NCBI GenBank assembly: GCA_964582785.1
Contig: CAZOTT010000112.1
Coordinates: forward strand, 1-8,440
From: JAMOQA01 sp964582785
Lineage (GTDB): Bacteria; Acidobacteriota; Polarisedimenticolia; J045
Length of the DNA: 8,440 nucleotides
Reading direction: 5' to 3'
The position numbers and the translations under genes are program-made. The notes beneath the pieces are model-generated. The model was not told where the DNA came from and did no database searches. It worked only from the letters and a program-made list of their open reading frames with translations. Below, in pieces: positions 7,248 through 8,440 of the stretch. The first letter of the stretch is position 1. Every line of letters begins with the position of its first letter.

Positions 7248-7727
7248 CTACCAGTCGACGTGAATCCTCGCTCCCAGCAGCGCGGCACGGGGAATCGTCA
7301 CCGGTGTTTCCTCCCCGTCCCGGCAGACTTCGATCCGGTTCTCCTCGGCCCGGGAAAGGGTGCCCACGATCGAGCGCACCCTGCCGTCGCCGTCCCTCCA
7401 GCGGACCGAGACCCGCCGGCCGAGGGCCTGGCGGAAGTGGCGAGGTCGCCGGAGAGGGCGTTCCATGCCGGGGGAAGAGACCTCGAGGTCGTAGGGATGG
7501 GGGATCGGGTCGAGGACGTCGAGTTCCCGGGAAAACTGCCGGGAGAACCTGGCGCAGTCGTCCAGCGTGACCCGTCCCGCGGGTTCTTCCAGGTAGACCG
7601 TCAGCTTCCAGCGCGGACCCGAGGGCCGCAGGACGAGGTCGTACACCTCGAGGCCGAGGGAACCCGCGAGTTCCTCCGCCAGGGGAGCAAGGTCCTCCTC
7701 GATCTTGTTCTTCCTGCGCGCTGCCAT
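7248..7727 (-). CDS. rimP: Ribosome maturation factor RimP
   Basis: RimP binds free 30S subunits and assists late 16S rRNA/30S maturation. The 159-residue product has the two-domain family layout. The N-terminal alpha/beta domain (about 8-90) includes LTVYLEEPAGRVTLDDCARFSR and the hallmark YDLEVSSPGMERPLR (79-93). The C-terminal SH3-like barrel (about 95-159) ends in RIHVDW. The ATG at 7727 gives typical length. An in-frame TTG at 7799 sits inside the U-tract of the upstream terminator and would add 24 unsupported residues, so I rejected it. The ribosome-binding site is weak: GGGGAG lies 12 nt upstream with only a GGAA nearer. It is the first gene of the operon, behind the promoter at 7849-7877 and the terminator at 7798-7821. 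Confidence 0.94.
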   Translation of the reverse strand: MAARRKNKIEEDLAPLAEELAGSLGLEVYDLVLRPSGPRWKLTVYLEEPAGRVTLDDCARFSRQFSRELDVLDPIPHPYDLEVSSPGMERPLRRPRHFRQALGRRVSVRWRDGDGRVRSIVGTLSRAEENRIEVCRDGEETPVTIPRAALLGARIHVDW

Positions 7728-7797
7728 CGCCCGTTCCGTCTCCCCGCCGGTTCCGTCGTCCCCGCGCGGGGCCGGAGGAAGGATGTGTCCGGTCAAC

Positions 7798-7821
7798 AAA
7801 AAAGGCGGCCCACGGCCGCCT
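7798..7821 (-). terminator. Intrinsic terminator in the rimP-nusA leader (candidate attenuator)
   Basis: On the minus strand AGGCGGCC and GGCCGCCT form a perfect 8-bp stem around loop GTG, and the 3' arm runs straight into TTTTTT. This is a textbook intrinsic terminator. It points toward rimP, lies about 20-45 nt downstream of the predicted start of transcription, and ends 70 nt before the rimP ATG. With no gene between promoter and terminator, its natural reading is an attenuator for the whole operon. A small alternative hairpin, CCTCG/CGAGG at 7832-7819, shares three bases with the terminator's 5' arm and could compete with it. Confidence 0.8.
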
Positions 7822-7848
7822 CGGGATCGAGGTCACACGGCTGAAGGC

Positions 7849-7877
7849 AGCATAGCAGCGGGGGGCACACCCATCAA
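7849..7877 (-). promoter_or_regulatory. Promoter of the rimP-nusA-infB operon
   Basis: TTGATG (7877-7872, 4 of 6 consensus) is separated by exactly 17 bp from TATGCT (7854-7849, 4 of 6). A TGC directly before the -10 makes it an extended -10 element. Transcription would begin near the A at 7842. It is the best sigma-70-type match on this strand upstream of rimP. The predicted transcript reaches the terminator after about 45 nt. Confidence 0.65.
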
Positions 7878-8232
7878 CCTTCTTCGAAGGGTTTCTGGTT
7901 CCCGCGCGTGCGGCCGGTTCGCCCCGCTCGTCGGGCTCCGGGTGGTGGGCCGAGAACGGGGTCCTCGCGAACGCAACCCCCGGGCGGGAAAGGCCCCCGG
8001 GGTGCCGGTGGCCGTCCCGGTCCCCCGGGTTGAAGTTCCGCCGGTCCGGTGGCGCCGCGGGCAACCCGGTTTGCCGGCGGACCTTCCTGTCGGGGCGGCG
8101 CCCGCGGGGGAGTCGGGCGGTGCGGGAGGCCGGGGGACCTGGCCGGGGAAGCCCCCCGGTCGCCGCTGGTCGGCAGGCGGGGGCGGGACCGAGCTTCGGC
8201 CAGATGGCCGCAACGTGTTGTGGGAAAGCGGG
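7878..8232. other. Gene-free GC-rich spacer between two divergent promoters
   Basis: I see no supportable gene, tRNA or known RNA here on either strand; open frames look like by-products of high GC and resemble no family I know. Minor features are three copies of CCCCCGGG (7977-7984, 7994-8001, 8022-8029) and a 10-position imperfect hairpin (8055-8064 with 8071-8080, one mismatch). A small TTC-loop stem (7876-7893) overlaps the rimP -35 region. Regulatory protein sites for either promoter could be present but cannot be recognised by eye. Confidence 0.6.
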
Positions 8233-8257
8233 TTACAAAAAAAACCAAATTTTCTTC
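8233..8257 (+). promoter_or_regulatory. A/T-rich UP-element-like tract upstream of the rRNA-type promoter
   Basis: Within very GC-rich DNA this stretch has an A8 run (8237-8244), then AAATTTT and a TTC segment. It lies roughly 44-64 bp before the predicted start of transcription, where the RNA polymerase alpha C-terminal domain contacts UP elements of strong rRNA promoters. The compositional contrast is striking. The UP function is inferred from position and composition. Confidence 0.6.
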
Positions 8258-8265
8258 CTCCGGTC

Positions 8266-8294
8266 TTGACAGCCTGCGGCCCCGGTGGCATTAT
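8266..8294 (+). promoter_or_regulatory. Strong sigma-70-type promoter of a probable rRNA operon
   Basis: A perfect -35 TTGACA (8266-8271) is followed after exactly 17 bp by CATTAT (8289-8294, 4 of 6). The discriminator after it is GC-rich (CCAGCCT), a feature associated with stringent control of rRNA promoters. Start of transcription is expected near 8300-8303. An A/T-rich tract precedes it and a boxA follows about 75 nt downstream. The combination is that of a ribosomal RNA operon promoter, pointing away from the nusA operon. Confidence 0.78.
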
Positions 8295-8311
8295 CCAGCC
8301 TCGCCGGTCGG

Positions 8312-8335
8312 GCCTGCCCCGGCAAGAGGGCAGGC
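8312..8335 (+). repeat. 8-bp hairpin in the rRNA leader
   Basis: GCCTGCCC (8312-8319) and GGGCAGGC (8328-8335) form a perfect stem with an 8-nt loop, starting about ten bases after the predicted start of transcription. It is not followed by a T-run. It may protect the 5' end of the leader or take part in its folding; no specific function is shown. Confidence 0.4.
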
Positions 8336-8340
8336 GCGGC

Positions 8341-8373
8341 CCCCTTGGCGCCTGAAGCGCTTGGGTGCCGGGG
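8341..8373 (+). repeat. Leader hairpin directly before boxA
   Basis: CCCC-TT-GGCGCC (8341-8352) can pair with GGTGCC-GGGG (8364-8373): ten pairs including one G-U, with a two-base bulge. The loop contains the self-complementary AAGCGCTT. The bases after it, TTGTTCTTT, are U-rich and belong to boxA. It therefore looks like a weak intrinsic terminator as well as a leader stem, in a place where antitermination would be set up. Confidence 0.4.
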
Positions 8374-8374
8374 T

Positions 8375-8390
8375 TGTTCTTTGAAAACTG
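8375..8390 (+). promoter_or_regulatory. boxA-type rRNA antitermination element
   Basis: TGTTCTTTGAAAACTG matches the boxA-containing sequence common in 16S leaders of many bacteria (Bacillus-type; the E. coli version is TGCTCTTTAACA). In the family this RNA is bound by NusB-S10 to assemble the antitermination complex that also contains NusA. Together with the upstream promoter it marks the 5' leader of an rRNA operon. The 16S gene is not reached before the right edge at 8440. Confidence 0.8.
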
Positions 8391-8440
8391 AGCAGCGCGT
8401 TTTGGAAGAGCCTTGCGCTTGGCGTCCCCGGCTCCCGTCG
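8391..8440 (+). ncRNA. Rest of the visible rRNA precursor leader (16S gene outside window)
   Basis: The last 50 bases follow boxA and contain no conserved 16S 5'-end sequence (no AGAGTTTGAT-like motif), so mature 16S has not begun. The words GCGCTTGG at 8358-8364 (as GCGCTTG) and around 8415 form a short near-repeat of unknown meaning. This stretch would normally provide part of the long stem enclosing 16S rRNA, pairing with sequence downstream of the 16S gene; that partner cannot be seen. Confidence 0.45.

Noticed and set aside
7181..7288. A 36-residue N-terminal extension of NusA
   Set aside because: It would overlap rimP, while the ATG at 7180 matches the conserved NusA start and has a GGAGGA ribosome-binding site.
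3011..7570. A 1519-codon open frame on the plus strand, antisense to infB, nusA and rimP
   Set aside because: Long antisense frames are expected opposite high-GC genes with GC-rich third positions. Its translation is low-complexity (Arg/Gly/Asp/His/Leu) with no family motif, and the opposite strand encodes fully recognisable proteins.
7728..7799. An earlier TTG start for rimP giving a 183-residue protein
   Set aside because: The TTG lies in the terminator's U-tract, lacks a ribosome-binding site, and the added 24 residues have no counterpart in the family.
7833..7853. A six-codon leader peptide (ATG...TGA, MLPSAV) before the rimP terminator
   Set aside because: Its ATG overlaps the predicted -10 box and lies upstream of the likely transcription start, so it would not be in the transcript. 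It also lacks a ribosome-binding site and runs of a regulatory codon.
7878..8232. A tRNA gene upstream of rimP, as metY is in E. coli
   Set aside because: I scanned both strands for a T-arm of GGTTCRANYCC type and a cloverleaf. The nearest strings (for example GGTTCGCCCC near 7916) lack the conserved A and the pairing arms.
7869..8384. Small open frames in the divergent spacer on both strands
   Set aside because: They are Arg/Pro/Gly-rich, overlap one another and the promoters, and none combines a good ribosome-binding site with a recognisable domain.

Overview
The window comes from a high-GC bacterium (G+C is visibly well above 65% throughout). Its core is one housekeeping transcription/translation operon on the minus strand. 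Read 5' to 3' on that strand (right to left in these coordinates), the order is rimP, nusA, infB, a DUF503/YlxP-family gene, truB, rpsO and pnp, with pnp running off the left edge. This order resembles the nusA-infB clusters of Firmicutes and of several Gram-negative lineages. DUF503 next to infB and the Bacillus-like rRNA-leader boxA fit a deltaproteobacterial-type (Desulfobacterota-like) or other deep high-GC phylum, but I cannot place the organism with confidence. rbfA, normally between infB/DUF503 and truB, is missing from the cluster, as are ylxR and ylxQ.

Layout. Positions 1-953 hold the N-terminal 317 codons of PNPase. Positions 954-1203 are the rpsO-pnp intergenic leader, with three strong inverted repeats. 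rpsO (1204-1473) uses a TTG start. Positions 1474-1603 are a structured rpsO leader. truB (1604-2533) overlaps the DUF503 gene (2530-2814) by ATGA. infB (2825-5605) follows nusA (5612-7180) by six bases, and the nusA stop lies just after infB's ribosome-binding site. rimP (7248-7727) is the first gene. Upstream of it lie a near-consensus extended -10 promoter (7849-7877) and, about 45 nt into the transcript, an intrinsic terminator (7798-7821) that looks like an attenuator.

Positions 7878-8232 carry no gene I can support. From about 8233 to the right edge the plus strand has an rRNA-type promoter: an A/T-rich UP-like tract, TTGACA, a 17-bp spacer, CATTAT and a GC-rich discriminator. It is followed by leader hairpins and a boxA-type antitermination element (8375-8390). 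This is very probably the start of an rRNA operon whose 16S gene lies just outside the window, divergent from the nusA operon.

Functionally the genes cover 30S maturation (RimP, S15), transcription elongation and antitermination (NusA), initiation (IF2), tRNA modification (TruB) and RNA decay (PNPase). The nusA operon and the inferred rRNA operon fire away from each other across about 400 bp. I found no mobile element, CRISPR array, tRNA or novel accessory system. The points worth attention are regulatory: the rimP-nusA attenuator, the divergent rRNA/nusA arrangement, the rpsO-pnp hairpins and the missing rbfA.
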